This document shows positions 35,323 to 44,298 of a stretch of DNA of 64,000 nt, piece by piece. Location of the stretch: the NCBI RefSeq assembly GCF_009712035.1, contig NZ_VILB01000002.1:31551-95550 (forward strand), given 5' to 3'. This DNA is from Anabaena sp. UHCC 0187 (GTDB taxonomy: Bacteria; Cyanobacteriota; Cyanobacteriia; Cyanobacteriales; Nostocaceae). The translations under genes were made by a program, and so were the position numbers. Within the stretch, counting starts at the first letter, position 1. Each line of letters opens with the position of its first letter. The notes below the pieces were generated by a model, which ran no database searches, was not told the origin of the DNA, and saw nothing but the letters and a program-made list of their open reading frames with translations.

Positions 35323-35440
35323 GTGGAAACAGGCAGGGCATTGTCTGTTGGGCGAGATAGTGTAAGACGGGCTATGCCTGCAACTGTTGTTTGAACCCAG
35401 AATCTCTGCACTCTCAGGGCGGGGAGTATGTCAAAAATCT
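35323..35440 (+). mobile_element. IS200/IS605-type right-end remnant
   Basis: A short frame (35323-35394) reading VETGRALSVGRDSVRR and ending PATVV-stop looks like the C-terminal tail of a TnpB-type protein, and is followed by GGGCGGGGAGTATGTCAA (about 35418-35435), the kind of conserved right-end hairpin side seen in cyanobacterial IS200/IS605 elements. The left arm of that hairpin (CTCTGCAC) is degenerate. The tnpB body, tnpA and left end are missing, so this is a relic. The same tail region would encode the right-end guide RNA in an intact element. Confidence 0.42.
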
Positions 35441-35494
35441 CAAAGTTAAAAACTAAACTTCACAGTTCAAGTTATTTTATCAAAAAAGAATTGA

Positions 35495-35569
35495 GGAATT
35501 AGAAGTCAGTCATGAGCATAAATTTTCTAGAACTGATAAATCAAACCACATTTGATTAATTCTAATTCC
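35495..35569 (+). promoter_or_regulatory. Nested stem in leuA leader with 15-codon ORF
   Basis: GGAATTAGAA (35495-35504) is exactly complementary to 35560-35569; an inner AATCAAA/TTTGATT stem lies at 35539-35557. A tiny ORF, ATG 35512 to TAA 35559 (MSINFLELINQTTFD, two Leu), fits between the arms, and a T-rich tract follows. This could be an attenuation-like leader for leuA, but the Leu content is low. Confidence 0.3.
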
Positions 35570-35619
35570 CTTATTTTCTTTTATTCAGCCCAATCTCAAA
35601 ACTAAACAAGGTTAAGCTC

Positions 35620-37212
35620 ATGAGCAAGCAAGCCGACAGAATTATCATCTTTGACACAACATTGCGCGATGGAGAACAGTGTCCAGGAGCAACTCTCAAC
35701 ATAGACGAAAAGCTGGTTATTGCTAAACAACTAGCACGTTTAGGGGTAGATATTATTGAGGCTGGATTTGCTTTTGCTAGTCCTGGAGATTTTGAAGCAG
35801 TTAGCAAAATTGCCCAAACTGTGGGAACAGAAAATGGTCCGATAATTTGTAGTTTGGCCAGAGCCAGACATGATGATATTAAAGCCGCAGCAGCAGCCAT
35901 CAAACCAGCAGCAAAAGGGAGAATTCATACTTTTATTGCTACCTCTGATATTCACCTGCAATATAAGTTAAAAAAGACCAGACCAGAAGTAGTAGCCATT
36001 GCTGAAGAAATGGTTGCTTATGCCAAAACCTTCACCGATGATGTAGAATTTTCTCCTGAAGATGCGGGACGATCTGATCCAGAATTTTTGTATGAAGTTT
36101 TGGAAAGAGCGATCGCGGCTGGGGCAACAACTGTTAATATTCCTGATACCGTAGGTTACACTACTCCCAGCGAATTTGGGGCAATCATTAAAGGCATTAC
36201 TGAAAATGTCCCCAACATTGATAAAGCCATTATTTCTGTTCACGGCCATAATGATTTGGGTTTAGCAGTTGCTAACTTTTTGGAAGCTGTGAAAAACGGC
36301 GCTCGTCAACTAGAATGTACCATCAATGGTATTGGTGAAAGAGCCGGAAATGCAGCTTTAGAAGAATTAGTCATGGCTTTGCACGTCCGCAGACAATATT
36401 TTAATCCTTTTTTGGGACGCGCTGAAAATTCCGAAGCACAACTCACGAACATTGACACCAAACAAATCTATAAAACCTCCCGTTTGGTTTCCAGTTTAAC
36501 GGGAATGTTGGTGCAACCAAATAAAGCCATTGTGGGTGCAAATGCCTTTGCTCATGAATCTGGAATTCACCAAGATGGGGTATTGAAAAATAAACTCACC
36601 TATGAGATTATGGATGCCCAATTGATTGGTTTATCAGATAATCAAATAGTATTGGGTAAGCATTCTGGCAGAAATGCTTTTCGGACACGGTTGAAAGAAT
36701 TGGGTTTTGAACTATCAGAAACCGAACTGAATAAAGCCTTCGTCAAATTCAAAGATGTAGCCGATAAAAAGAAAGAAATCTCTGATTGGGATTTGGAAGC
36801 GATTGTCAATGATGAAATCCAACAAGCGCCAGAGTTATTTAAAGTCGAGTTAGTACAGGTTTCTTGTGGTAGTAACACCACACCCACCGCTACGGTGACT
36901 CTTCGCACTCCCAGCGGGGAAGAATTAACTGATGCGGCTATTGGTACGGGTCCAGTAGATGCAGTATACAAAGCTATCAATCGGGTGGTTAATGTACCGA
37001 ATGAGTTGATTGAGTTTTCTGTACAATCAGTCACTGGGGGAATTGATGCTTTAGGAGAAGTAACTATTCGCTTACGCCATGAATCCCGTGTATTTTCAGG
37101 TCATGCGGCTAACACAGATATTATTGTGGCATCGGCTCAGGCTTATGTGAATGCACTGAATAGATTGTTTTCATCTTTGCAGCAGGAAGTGAAGGAAGAA
37201 GTAACAGCGTAA
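35620..37212 (+). CDS. leuA: 2-isopropylmalate synthase
   Basis: The 530-aa enzyme condenses acetyl-CoA with 2-oxoisovalerate, the first committed step of leucine synthesis. It has the DRE-TIM barrel start ([18 protein letters not shown]), the metal-binding [26 protein letters not shown], and ESGIHQDG. The C-terminal regulatory LeuA dimer domain (about 390-520, with [19 protein letters not shown]) is present, so leucine feedback is expected. Length is typical for the full two-domain form. The ATG start at 35620 has an AAGG eight bases upstream. A HIP1 site lies in the frame at 36108. The gene is monocistronic by spacing. Confidence 0.96.
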   Translation: MSKQADRIIIFDTTLRDGEQCPGATLNIDEKLVIAKQLARLGVDIIEAGFAFASPGDFEAVSKIAQTVGTENGPIICSLARARHDDIKAAAAAIKPAAKGRIHTFIATSDIHLQYKLKKTRPEVVAIAEEMVAYAKTFTDDVEFSPEDAGRSDPEFLYEVLERAIAAGATTVNIPDTVGYTTPSEFGAIIKGITENVPNIDKAIISVHGHNDLGLAVANFLEAVKNGARQLECTINGIGERAGNAALEELVMALHVRRQYFNPFLGRAENSEAQLTNIDTKQIYKTSRLVSSLTGMLVQPNKAIVGANAFAHESGIHQDGVLKNKLTYEIMDAQLIGLSDNQIVLGKHSGRNAFRTRLKELGFELSETELNKAFVKFKDVADKKKEISDWDLEAIVNDEIQQAPELFKVELVQVSCGSNTTPTATVTLRTPSGEELTDAAIGTGPVDAVYKAINRVVNVPNELIEFSVQSVTGGIDALGEVTIRLRHESRVFSGHAANTDIIVASAQAYVNALNRLFSSLQQEVKEEVTA

Positions 37213-37219
37213 TACAAGG

Positions 37220-37251
37220 GTGGGTTAGATAGGTTAAATCGTTTAACCCAC
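37220..37251 (+). terminator. 8-bp stem after leuA
   Basis: GTGGGTTA (37220-37227) pairs with TAACCCAC (37244-37251), nine bases after the leuA stop. No immediate T-run follows (a GCTTTTT lies 10 bases on), so it is a weak terminator or an mRNA-end stem. Confidence 0.45.
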
Positions 37252-37408
37252 TATGAATAAGGCTTTTTCTAATCTACTCAATGCTAAGTATAAGATTTAT
37301 TGAAGTAAATATTCTCTTATGCCAAGCTGGGGTAAAAACTTATAAAGAAATTGTTAAAAAGTTTAGTACAATAACATTATTCACTGATAAGTATTTTTTC
37401 CTATTGAC

Positions 37409-39097
37409 ATGATAGCGGCTCAATTTCCTTGGCTTACCGCGATTGTCCTATTTCCACTTCTGGCATCCTTTCTCATTCCTGTATTGCCTGATAAAGACGG
37501 CAAACTTGTCCGTTGGTATGCACTGGGCGTAGGCATTGCTGACTTTGTATTGATGTGTTATGCCTTTTGGAAGCATTATGATGCGACTAATGCTAATTTT
37601 CAACTTGTAGAAAATTATGTTTGGATGCCTCAGTTGGGCTTAAACTGGGCAGTTTCCGTGGATGGGATTTCCGCCCCACTGGTACTTTTAGCGGGATTTG
37701 TTACCACCCTTTCAATTTTTTCAGCTTGGCAAGTTGACCGCAGACCGAAGCTTTTCTATTTTCTCATGCTTGTGTTGTATTCCGCACAAGTTGGGGTATT
37801 TGTCGCCCAAGACTTGCTGTTATTTTTCATTATGTGGGAAGTCGAATTAATTCCCGTATATTTACTAGTTTGTATTTGGGGTGGACAACGACGACGCTAC
37901 GCAGCTACAAAATTTTTACTTTATACCGCAGCAGCTTCTATATTTATCTTGGTAGCAGCCCTAGGAATGGGGTTATATGGCGGCGGAAATGTCACCTTTG
38001 ATATCGCTGAACTTGCCCATAAAGAATATCCCCTCACTCTCCAACTCCTACTATATGCAGGGTTGTTAATTGCCTTTGGCGTAAAATTGGCGATTTTCCC
38101 ATTGCATACTTGGCTACCTGATGCCCACGGAGAAGCATCTTCTCCTGTGTCCATGATTTTGGCGGGTGTATTGTTGAAAATGGGCGGATATGGACTAATT
38201 CGCCTGAATCTTGACTTACTCTCTGATGCTCATGTTTACTTTGCCCCGGTTCTCGCCATTCTCGGTGTTGTCAATATTATCTATGGTGCTTTAAATTCCT
38301 TTGCCCAAACGAACATGAAACGGCGTTTGGCTTATTCATCAATTTCCCACATGGGTTTTGTATTAATAGGAATTGCCTCTTTCACCGATTTGGGTATCAA
38401 CGGGGCAATGCTGCAAATGATCTCCCATGGTTTAATTGCTTCAGTGTTGTTCTTCCTCGCTGGTGTAACTTATGACCGTTCCCGCACAATGGTGATGTCA
38501 GAAATGGGCGGTATTGGTCAAGCCATGCCCAAAGTATTTGCTTTATTTACAATGGGGGCAATGGCATCTTTAGCTTTACCGGGAATGAGTGGCTTTGTCG
38601 GTGAACTTTCGGTGTTTGTGGGGATAACAACTAGCGATGTTTACACCTCGACATTCTGCACCGTTACAGTTTTCCTAGCCGCTGTGGGCGTTATCCTCAC
38701 ACCTATTTATCTGCTTTCCATGCTGCGGCAAGTATTTTATGGTTCTGGTGCAGCCCTGATTTGCGATATTAACAACGCAGGTTTTGAAAATCAGGAAGAC
38801 GAAGGAACGGCTTGTTTTGGTACAGATTGCCTGTTACCAACGGAAACTGTATATACTGATGCCAGACCCCGTGAAGTGTTTATTGCTGCCTGTTTTCTAG
38901 TGCTGATTATTGGCATTGGTTTCTACCCCAAGGTAGCTATGCAAATGTATGATGCGAAAACTGTGGCTGTGAATGCTCATGTTCGCCAATCTTATACCAT
39001 TATTTCCCAAACCAATCCCCGTGTTTATGCTAGTGGATTTTTAAATCCCCAAGTTGTAGGAACTGAATTAACTCCAGTTTTAGGAACTTTAAAATAG
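37409..39097 (+). CDS. ndhD: NAD(P)H-quinone oxidoreductase chain 4 (NdhD)
   Basis: This 562-aa antiporter-like membrane subunit belongs to the cyanobacterial photosynthetic complex I (NDH-1), in the thylakoid membrane, where it takes part in proton pumping with ferredoxin-driven electron flow. Fourteen or so membrane segments; conserved blocks include [20 protein letters not shown] with the key Glu, [40 protein letters not shown] and [11 protein letters not shown]. It is one of several ndhD paralogues; the length and central features suggest the respiratory/cyclic NdhD1/D2 type rather than the CO2-uptake NdhD3/D4, but this is not decided here. ATG start at 37409. ndhF is not adjacent. Confidence 0.93.
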   Translation: MIAAQFPWLTAIVLFPLLASFLIPVLPDKDGKLVRWYALGVGIADFVLMCYAFWKHYDATNANFQLVENYVWMPQLGLNWAVSVDGISAPLVLLAGFVTTLSIFSAWQVDRRPKLFYFLMLVLYSAQVGVFVAQDLLLFFIMWEVELIPVYLLVCIWGGQRRRYAATKFLLYTAAASIFILVAALGMGLYGGGNVTFDIAELAHKEYPLTLQLLLYAGLLIAFGVKLAIFPLHTWLPDAHGEASSPVSMILAGVLLKMGGYGLIRLNLDLLSDAHVYFAPVLAILGVVNIIYGALNSFAQTNMKRRLAYSSISHMGFVLIGIASFTDLGINGAMLQMISHGLIASVLFFLAGVTYDRSRTMVMSEMGGIGQAMPKVFALFTMGAMASLALPGMSGFVGELSVFVGITTSDVYTSTFCTVTVFLAAVGVILTPIYLLSMLRQVFYGSGAALICDINNAGFENQEDEGTACFGTDCLLPTETVYTDARPREVFIAACFLVLIIGIGFYPKVAMQMYDAKTVAVNAHVRQSYTIISQTNPRVYASGFLNPQVVGTELTPVLGTLK

Positions 39098-39180
39098 ATG
39101 ATTTGCTGATAGCGCGGCTTTAGCCATATTGTTGTTATTTTTCCAGTTACTATAAAGGTAATGTCAATCATGATAGAGCC

Positions 39181-39744
39181 GTGACAGCAAACTCAGCTAA
39201 TCAATTAACTTCTGTTTTCCGTTTGTCTCCCCTAATTCGGATCACACTGTTAAGTTTATATTTAGCATTAACAGTTCCTTTACCTTTTTTAGCGCAGGCA
39301 ACAGCCGCACCTACTCCCCCTTCTTTGCTATGGGTGGGAATTGGTTGCGGTTTTGTGTTGTTATATGCGGTGTTGACTGAAAGAGTTATCTTAGACGAGG
39401 AAGGGATAAAAGTGACTTATCCAATTTGGGTTCCTCGGTTTCTTCGTCCTGGTTGGAGTCTATCTTGGTCAGAAGTAAAAGAACTAAAACCGCGTACTAC
39501 GGGTCAAGGTGGGTTAGTATATTATTTCCTAAGTCAAGATGGTAAAGCTTATTTATTACCCATGCGGGTGTCTGGATTTGCCAAGTTTGTAAATATCGTC
39601 CAAGCAAAAACTGGCATTGATACCACAGATGTTCGTTCTCTAGCACAGCCTTGGATGTATCTAATTTTATTAGGTTGTACTTTCTTATTGCTATTGGTAG
39701 ATGCTTGGACTATTCAAACTGCATTGGTAATTGGTAATTGGTAA
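39181..39744 (+). CDS. Membrane protein with PH-like domain, 187 aa
   Basis: No named family recognised. An N-terminal membrane helix pair (residues 19-38 and 47-66) is followed by a soluble beta-rich segment, ERVILDEEGIKVTYPIWVPR and RPGWSLSWSEVKELKPR, that has the look of a bacterial PH-like domain, then a C-terminal membrane helix (about 160-178). GTG start at 39181. It is about 80 bases downstream of ndhD on the same strand and precedes an ABC ATPase gene by about 60 bases; a (CCCTGCT)n array lies in between. Function unknown. Confidence 0.65.
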   Translation: MTANSANQLTSVFRLSPLIRITLLSLYLALTVPLPFLAQATAAPTPPSLLWVGIGCGFVLLYAVLTERVILDEEGIKVTYPIWVPRFLRPGWSLSWSEVKELKPRTTGQGGLVYYFLSQDGKAYLLPMRVSGFAKFVNIVQAKTGIDTTDVRSLAQPWMYLILLGCTFLLLLVDAWTIQTALVIGNW

Positions 39745-39760
39745 TGGGAATAATTCTTTC

Positions 39761-39800
39761 CCCCTGCTCCCTGCTCCCTGCTCCCCTGCTCCCCTGCTCT
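39761..39800. repeat. Heptanucleotide tandem repeat (CCCTGCT)n
   Basis: About five units, two lengthened by one C, immediately before the ABC ATPase gene. Confidence 0.85.
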
Positions 39801-39807
39801 CTTCCCT

Positions 39808-40551
39808 ATGCTGCGGCTAGAATCTATTAATCTTTATAGACGTTTACAGCATCAACACCAATACCCGATTTTACAGGATATTACCTTTGAAGTATCACCG
39901 GGCGATCGCTTGGTAATTGTTGGTGAATCTGGTGCTGGTAAAACTTCCTTATTACGCCTCATCAACCGTTTAAGTGAACCCACTAGCGGCAAAATTTATC
40001 TCAAAAATCAGGAATATCGCCAAATTCCCGTTATCCAACTGCGTCAACGGGTAATGCTTGTACAACAAGAATCTAAGCTGTTGGGGATGACAGTTGGGGA
40101 AGCCTTGGCCTATCCTTTAATTCTACGCGGTCTACCTAAGCAAACCATTCAGGAAAAAGTCAGTTATTGGCAAGAACAACTGCAAATTCCTGAACAATGG
40201 TTAGGACGAACCGAGGTGCAACTTGCTGCTGGACAAAGACAGTTAATTGCGATCGCTCGCGCCCTAGTTACCGAACCCCAGATTTTACTCTTAGATGAGC
40301 CTACTTCAGCCTTAGACACTGCCACATCTACTCACTTAATCAATACCCTAACCCAACCAAATCAACCCCATTCCTCGGCGATTTTGATGGTAAATCGCCA
40401 AATTGATTTAGCTCAAGAGTTTTGTACCCATCTCTTACACCTTCAGCAAGGTCAATTAGTGGTCAATCAACCTACTTCTGAGATAGATTGGGGCAACTTA
40501 GCAACCAGCCTGACTCAAGCAGAAACTCAAGCATTAGCAGAATGGAGTTAA
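39808..40551 (+). CDS. ABC transporter ATP-binding protein
   Basis: The 247-aa ATPase has Walker A GESGAGKTS (near residue 39), a Q-loop VQQESKLLG, Walker [13 protein letters not shown] and an H-loop-like VNRQID in place of the usual His. Its signature is LAAGQRQLI instead of LSGGQ. It resembles the YbbL/FetA group, whose partner permease (YbbM/FetB type) normally sits next door but is not in this window. Substrate unknown. It starts with ATG at 39808 just after a heptamer array and converges on a response-regulator gene, 28 bases away. Confidence 0.8.
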   Translation: MLRLESINLYRRLQHQHQYPILQDITFEVSPGDRLVIVGESGAGKTSLLRLINRLSEPTSGKIYLKNQEYRQIPVIQLRQRVMLVQQESKLLGMTVGEALAYPLILRGLPKQTIQEKVSYWQEQLQIPEQWLGRTEVQLAAGQRQLIAIARALVTEPQILLLDEPTSALDTATSTHLINTLTQPNQPHSSAILMVNRQIDLAQEFCTHLLHLQQGQLVVNQPTSEIDWGNLATSLTQAETQALAEWS

Positions 40552-40579
40552 CTCATTGCCTCTTGCCTTGTTCCCTCTT

Positions 40580-41350
40580 TTAAGAGCTTTGAGTAGTTAG
40601 TACAGGAAGTTGATTAGTAAATCTCTCTCTTGGTAGTTTGGTTTGTGTTTGGGGAATATTGGTGTTCAAAATTTCCATATTAAACCGGTATCCCACATTG
40701 CGGATAGTTTGGATTAAGCTGGGTTGACGTGGATCAAGTTCCACTTTTTTCCGCAGTGATAAAACATGAGTATCAATGGTGCGGGGGTTATCAATAGCGT
40801 CAGGCCAAGCACGACGCAATAATTCCGATCTACTTAAAGGCACTCCTCCAGCTTGTGCCAAAACATATAATAAACTGAATTCCTGGGGTGTTAAGTCAAT
40901 AAACTCCCCTTGGAAACGAACCCGGCGCTGGACTAAATCAATTTGCAAACTACCATAATCTAAATAAGCTGGTGCATTAGGTGTCCGGTTACGACGAATA
41001 ATCGCCTCAACCCTAGCCAAAAATTCTTGCATTCCAAAAGGTTTGCTTAAATAGTCATCTGCTCCCGCTTTTAAACCTGTCACAATATCAGCTTCATTGG
41101 TGCGAGCGGATAACATGAGAATTAAAGGCTGTTGTTGACGATGCAACCAGCGGCAAAACTCCACACCATCACCATCTGATAAATCCGCATCTAGAATGAC
41201 TAGAGTGGGTTGATGGCTCAGAAATACTTCTTTTGCTTGATAAATACTGGCAGCTTGATGAACTCGGTATTCTAGTTGTTGCAAGTGCCAACCCAACAAC
41301 GACCTCAGATGGGGATTCCCCTCAACAATTTCTATACAAACCGAACCCAC
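40580..41350 (-). CDS. OmpR/PhoB-family response regulator
   Basis: The 256-aa regulator has an N-terminal receiver domain (phosphoacceptor Asp54 in VILDADLSDGDG, LSARTNEADIV, KPF at about 106-108) and a C-terminal winged-helix DNA-binding domain (about 130-230, RRVRFQGEFIDLTPQEFSLL and TIRNVGYRF). A 25-residue tail follows. The acidic pair near residue 9 is reduced (EIVEGN), so phosphorylation chemistry may be altered; some cyanobacterial regulators of this type act without a kinase. No kinase is adjacent. The start is GTG at 41350. Resembles stress/bleaching regulators of the NblR class, but I cannot name it. Confidence 0.85.
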   Translation of the reverse strand: MGSVCIEIVEGNPHLRSLLGWHLQQLEYRVHQAASIYQAKEVFLSHQPTLVILDADLSDGDGVEFCRWLHRQQQPLILMLSARTNEADIVTGLKAGADDYLSKPFGMQEFLARVEAIIRRNRTPNAPAYLDYGSLQIDLVQRRVRFQGEFIDLTPQEFSLLYVLAQAGGVPLSRSELLRRAWPDAIDNPRTIDTHVLSLRKKVELDPRQPSLIQTIRNVGYRFNMEILNTNIPQTQTKLPRERFTNQLPVLTTQSS

Positions 41351-42220
41351 AGTTGCAAGACCCCTTAGCGTTGATGAATCTCAAATTAACAATCTCATGC
41401 TCAAGGTTTTGTAGTTTTTGTTACTTCAATAAACATATTCTTTACATTTACCCCAAGAAAACCTTGCAAAAAATTTATTTTCTACCCTGTTTACAACAAA
41501 GCTAGTAGCTTTATTAAATTTTTATTACGTTTATATTATATTAGCTCAACTGGCTATTTATCTAGTTTGCCATGGTGAGAGGTAAATAAAATTACTTTAC
41601 TACCACTTGTAGCGATATGCACTAGAATAAGCTACAAAATTTACAAAAAAAGCCATACAGGATTCTTCCTTCTTCTTCTTTCCTCCTGACTCGGTGACTC
41701 CTATAACCTATCATTAAAGTTTATTTTTAGTGATCTGTCCTACTCCTTAAGAGATATGGTAAACTTGTAGAACAATCATTTAGCAAAGCGAGTAGCATAA
41801 AAATCACACCCGATTACAACCAAAGGTGGAGACGACTTGTTATTTATCCCCGAAACAGCTAATAGGTTCTAAAGCTTGATTATACAAATTGACCCGCTAA
41901 GGACTAGATTTGTATTCCCAAGAAAATACGCACAAAAATTGGATAAAAATCAATCAGCCTTTGTGGTTTTCAATATATGGCTAATGCCAAGCTCCGCTAT
42001 CAGATAAAACTTTTGACTAAAAAATCGTAAAAATACCTTACCAATTCACCATATTTTCAGTTTTTTTGGCGTAGGATCTAATTAAGTTTTTAGCTGCTGG
42101 GGGGTCTCACCCAAGGTAAAAATATTAACTTATGAGTTAATACATAAGGGGGAAGTGATACTTCATTGAACGTGAATCATTATCTACAATTCTCATTGCA
42201 AAGAGATTAATACAGCAGTT
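41351..42220. other. 870-bp divergent intergenic region
   Basis: Between the response regulator and DUF6761 genes. It contains a pyrimidine-rich run with a CTGACTC unit (41660-41700) and a small dispersed repeat copy (41976-42003). The last 150 bases, upstream of the DUF6761 gene, include GGGGGGTCTCACCC and may be a long leader. No RNA gene recognised. Confidence 0.4.
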
Positions 42221-42475
42221 ATGCTCCAAGACACACAAACCATCCGCTACTACCAAAGACTTACCGACGCCTTCGTCGAATTATGGAATCGCGGTTATCG
42301 TATGGATGATATGCGGATGTATTTGGACGGATACCTTGCCGCACTTAGACAGAGTAACATCATCGAACCATATTGGATTCATCGTTTAGAAGAGGAAGCC
42401 AGCCGCTACTTGCATGATGTATCTAACTTCGCAATGGTTCAACCGGAACCCGAAAAACAGCATGGTTACTACTAA
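42221..42475 (+). CDS. DUF6761 family protein, 84 aa
   Basis: This small acidic, helical protein begins MLQDTQTIRYYQRLTDAFVE and contains RMDDMRMYLDGYLAALRQSN and IHRLEEEASRYLHD, the pattern of the cyanobacterial DUF6761 family. There is no signal peptide. Its function is unknown; conservation across cyanobacteria in a short form suggests a housekeeping or photosynthesis-linked role. ATG start at 42221 after AAAGAGA. A clear rho-independent-type terminator lies about 125 bases after the stop. Confidence 0.8.
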   Translation: MLQDTQTIRYYQRLTDAFVELWNRGYRMDDMRMYLDGYLAALRQSNIIEPYWIHRLEEEASRYLHDVSNFAMVQPEPEKQHGYY

Positions 42476-42836
42476 AGGTACTGTCTAATTTTGTTGACTG
42501 TCTACCATTACCGCTGATGATCATAGCACAATTTTTGCATTGGTCAACGGGGCTTAGTGGTATGAAATTGGGAAAATATTACATTTGATCAGATCAAACC
42601 CCTCAGCCGTATACAACTGAGGGGAATTTTACTGGCATATTATAATCAGCGCGTATGATTGAGATTAATTACAATTAATTTTGTAGTAACGCAAAACAAT
42701 CAAAAAAATTTATAAATTTTGAATTATTAATTCTTGTCTGTGTATAAAATATATGAAATTACTAAAAATATGAGCTATAGCTTATAAATATTTGCTAGAA
42801 AAATTGATATTAAATAAACTGAGACTTAGGGTAAAT
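42476..42836. other. Intergenic region, DUF6761 terminator to nifV
   Basis: The 361 bases hold the terminator above and about 200 AT-rich bases before nifV. I looked for an NtcA-type GTA-N8-TAC site and saw none with confidence. Confidence 0.4.
42599..42630 (+). terminator. Strong intrinsic terminator
   Basis: CCCCTCAG (42599-42606) pairs exactly with CTGAGGGG (42617-42624), loop of ten bases, then AATTTT. It ends the DUF6761 transcript. Confidence 0.8.
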
Positions 42837-44039
42837 ATGGTGCAAATTCTTGACTCTACTTTAAGAGAAGGAGAACAAACTCCTGGAGTTTATTTTTCTC
42901 CAGATCAAAAAATGGTAATTGCCCAGTTTTTAGATCAGATAGGAGTTGATATTATTGAAGTTGGTAATCCCGCAGTAGATAGTGAAATTGCCCTAGCTAT
43001 CAAGCGGATTTCTCAAGCTGGGCTTAATGCTAAAATAGGCGCTCATTCCCTTTGTAAAATAGATAATGTGCGAAAAGCCTTAGATTGTGGTGTTGATTTT
43101 TTAGGGATATTTTTTAGTGTTTCTAAAAAGCGGTTACAACAAGATTATAATATTCATTTAGATGTAGCCATTGAAAAGATTATTGAAGTAGTTACTTTTG
43201 CCAAAGAACAGCAGCATGACTTATTAATTAGATATACACCAGAAGATACAGTGCGATCGCCGATAGAAAATGTTGTTGCCGCAGCCAGTGCCGCAGTTAA
43301 AGCTGGAGTGAATATCATTAGTATAGCAGATACTACTGGCTACAGCACACCCTTTCATCCGCAGCGCAGTATGTATTTTTATGTAAAAACCCTGAAAGAA
43401 GAACTAGGAAATCGTGGTTTGTATCCACAAATAGAAGTGCATTGTCATAATGATAAAGGGTTAGCTTTAGTTAATGCTTTAGATGCTTATAGAGCAGGTG
43501 CAGACATTATTGATGTAACAACAATGGGATTAGGAGAAAGGGCAGGTATTGTTGATTTAGCCGAGCTATTGATCAATTTAATAGATATGGGTGAAGCAGA
43601 AAAAAATTGGCAACTTAACTATATAGACGATTTATATAATTTTGTTAGTCAGCATTCTCATATTTCTATTCCTCCCCATACACCTATTACTGGTAAAAAT
43701 GCCTTTACTCACTATGCTGGAGTTCATGTTAAAGCCGTAGCCAAAAATCAGCAGCTTTATCAAAGTTTAGATCCGCATATTCTGGGCAAAAAAAGTAGCT
43801 TGGCATTAGGGATGCAATCAGGATATACTGCTGTTGAACTAGCTCTAAAGCAGATTGGTAGAGGAGAATTGGCTGAAAATAAAGACTTAGTAAATAAAAT
43901 CCTCCAAAAAATTAAAGTAATTGCCAAAAGAGGAACTCCCATTGATATAGAAAAAGAATTGCCAGAAATTATAGTCCGTTTTAGTGTAGCTAATCATCCT
44001 CATTCTCTTGGGAACGAAATTTGTACTTTTTCTGTTTGA
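42837..44039 (+). CDS. nifV: Homocitrate synthase
   Basis: The 400-aa DRE-TIM enzyme condenses acetyl-CoA and 2-oxoglutarate to homocitrate, the organic part of nitrogenase FeMo-cofactor. Evidence: LDSTLREGEQTPGV at the N terminus, GLGERAG, EVHCHNDKGLALVNAL, and FTHYAGVHVKAVAK; it lacks the C-terminal regulatory domain found in LeuA, matching NifV. The open frame reaches a TTG at 42792, but the ATG at 42837 has AGGG upstream and gives the family N terminus. The gene is well away from any nif gene in this window, as is common for nifV in heterocystous strains. The gene implies a diazotroph. Confidence 0.9.
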   Translation: MVQILDSTLREGEQTPGVYFSPDQKMVIAQFLDQIGVDIIEVGNPAVDSEIALAIKRISQAGLNAKIGAHSLCKIDNVRKALDCGVDFLGIFFSVSKKRLQQDYNIHLDVAIEKIIEVVTFAKEQQHDLLIRYTPEDTVRSPIENVVAAASAAVKAGVNIISIADTTGYSTPFHPQRSMYFYVKTLKEELGNRGLYPQIEVHCHNDKGLALVNALDAYRAGADIIDVTTMGLGERAGIVDLAELLINLIDMGEAEKNWQLNYIDDLYNFVSQHSHISIPPHTPITGKNAFTHYAGVHVKAVAKNQQLYQSLDPHILGKKSSLALGMQSGYTAVELALKQIGRGELAENKDLVNKILQKIKVIAKRGTPIDIEKELPEIIVRFSVANHPHSLGNEICTFSV

Positions 44040-44298
44040 GTGAGGGAATTAGGATATGAAAATATAAAATCTGCTTTATTGCTAAATTCCATTATTTCTT
44101 GAAGTATTTCGACTTATTTATAAAGGAACAAAATAAGCAATAATTTTCTTTAATAAATCCTTTGGGATAGATACAAAAAATTGTAGGTAAATAAACTACA
44201 AAATTCTAATCAAAAATTAAGTATCAAGGAGCTTTTACTCCTTCTTTCTTCTTTCTTCTTTCTTCTTCTTACTGACTCCTGACTCCTGCTATATAATA

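Larger units (their letters stand above)
35250..35619. other. Intergenic region between NYN gene and leuA
   Basis: The 370 bases hold, in order, a terminator-like stem, an IS200/IS605-type right-end relic and the leuA leader with nested inverted repeats. No complete gene. Confidence 0.5.

Noticed and set aside
41233-41505. 90-codon plus-strand frame
   Set aside because: It is a shadow of the response regulator's 5' end running into AT-rich leader.
42476-42836. NtcA-type GTA-N8-TAC site upstream of nifV
   Set aside because: I scanned for the pattern and found no convincing site with a suitably placed -10 element.
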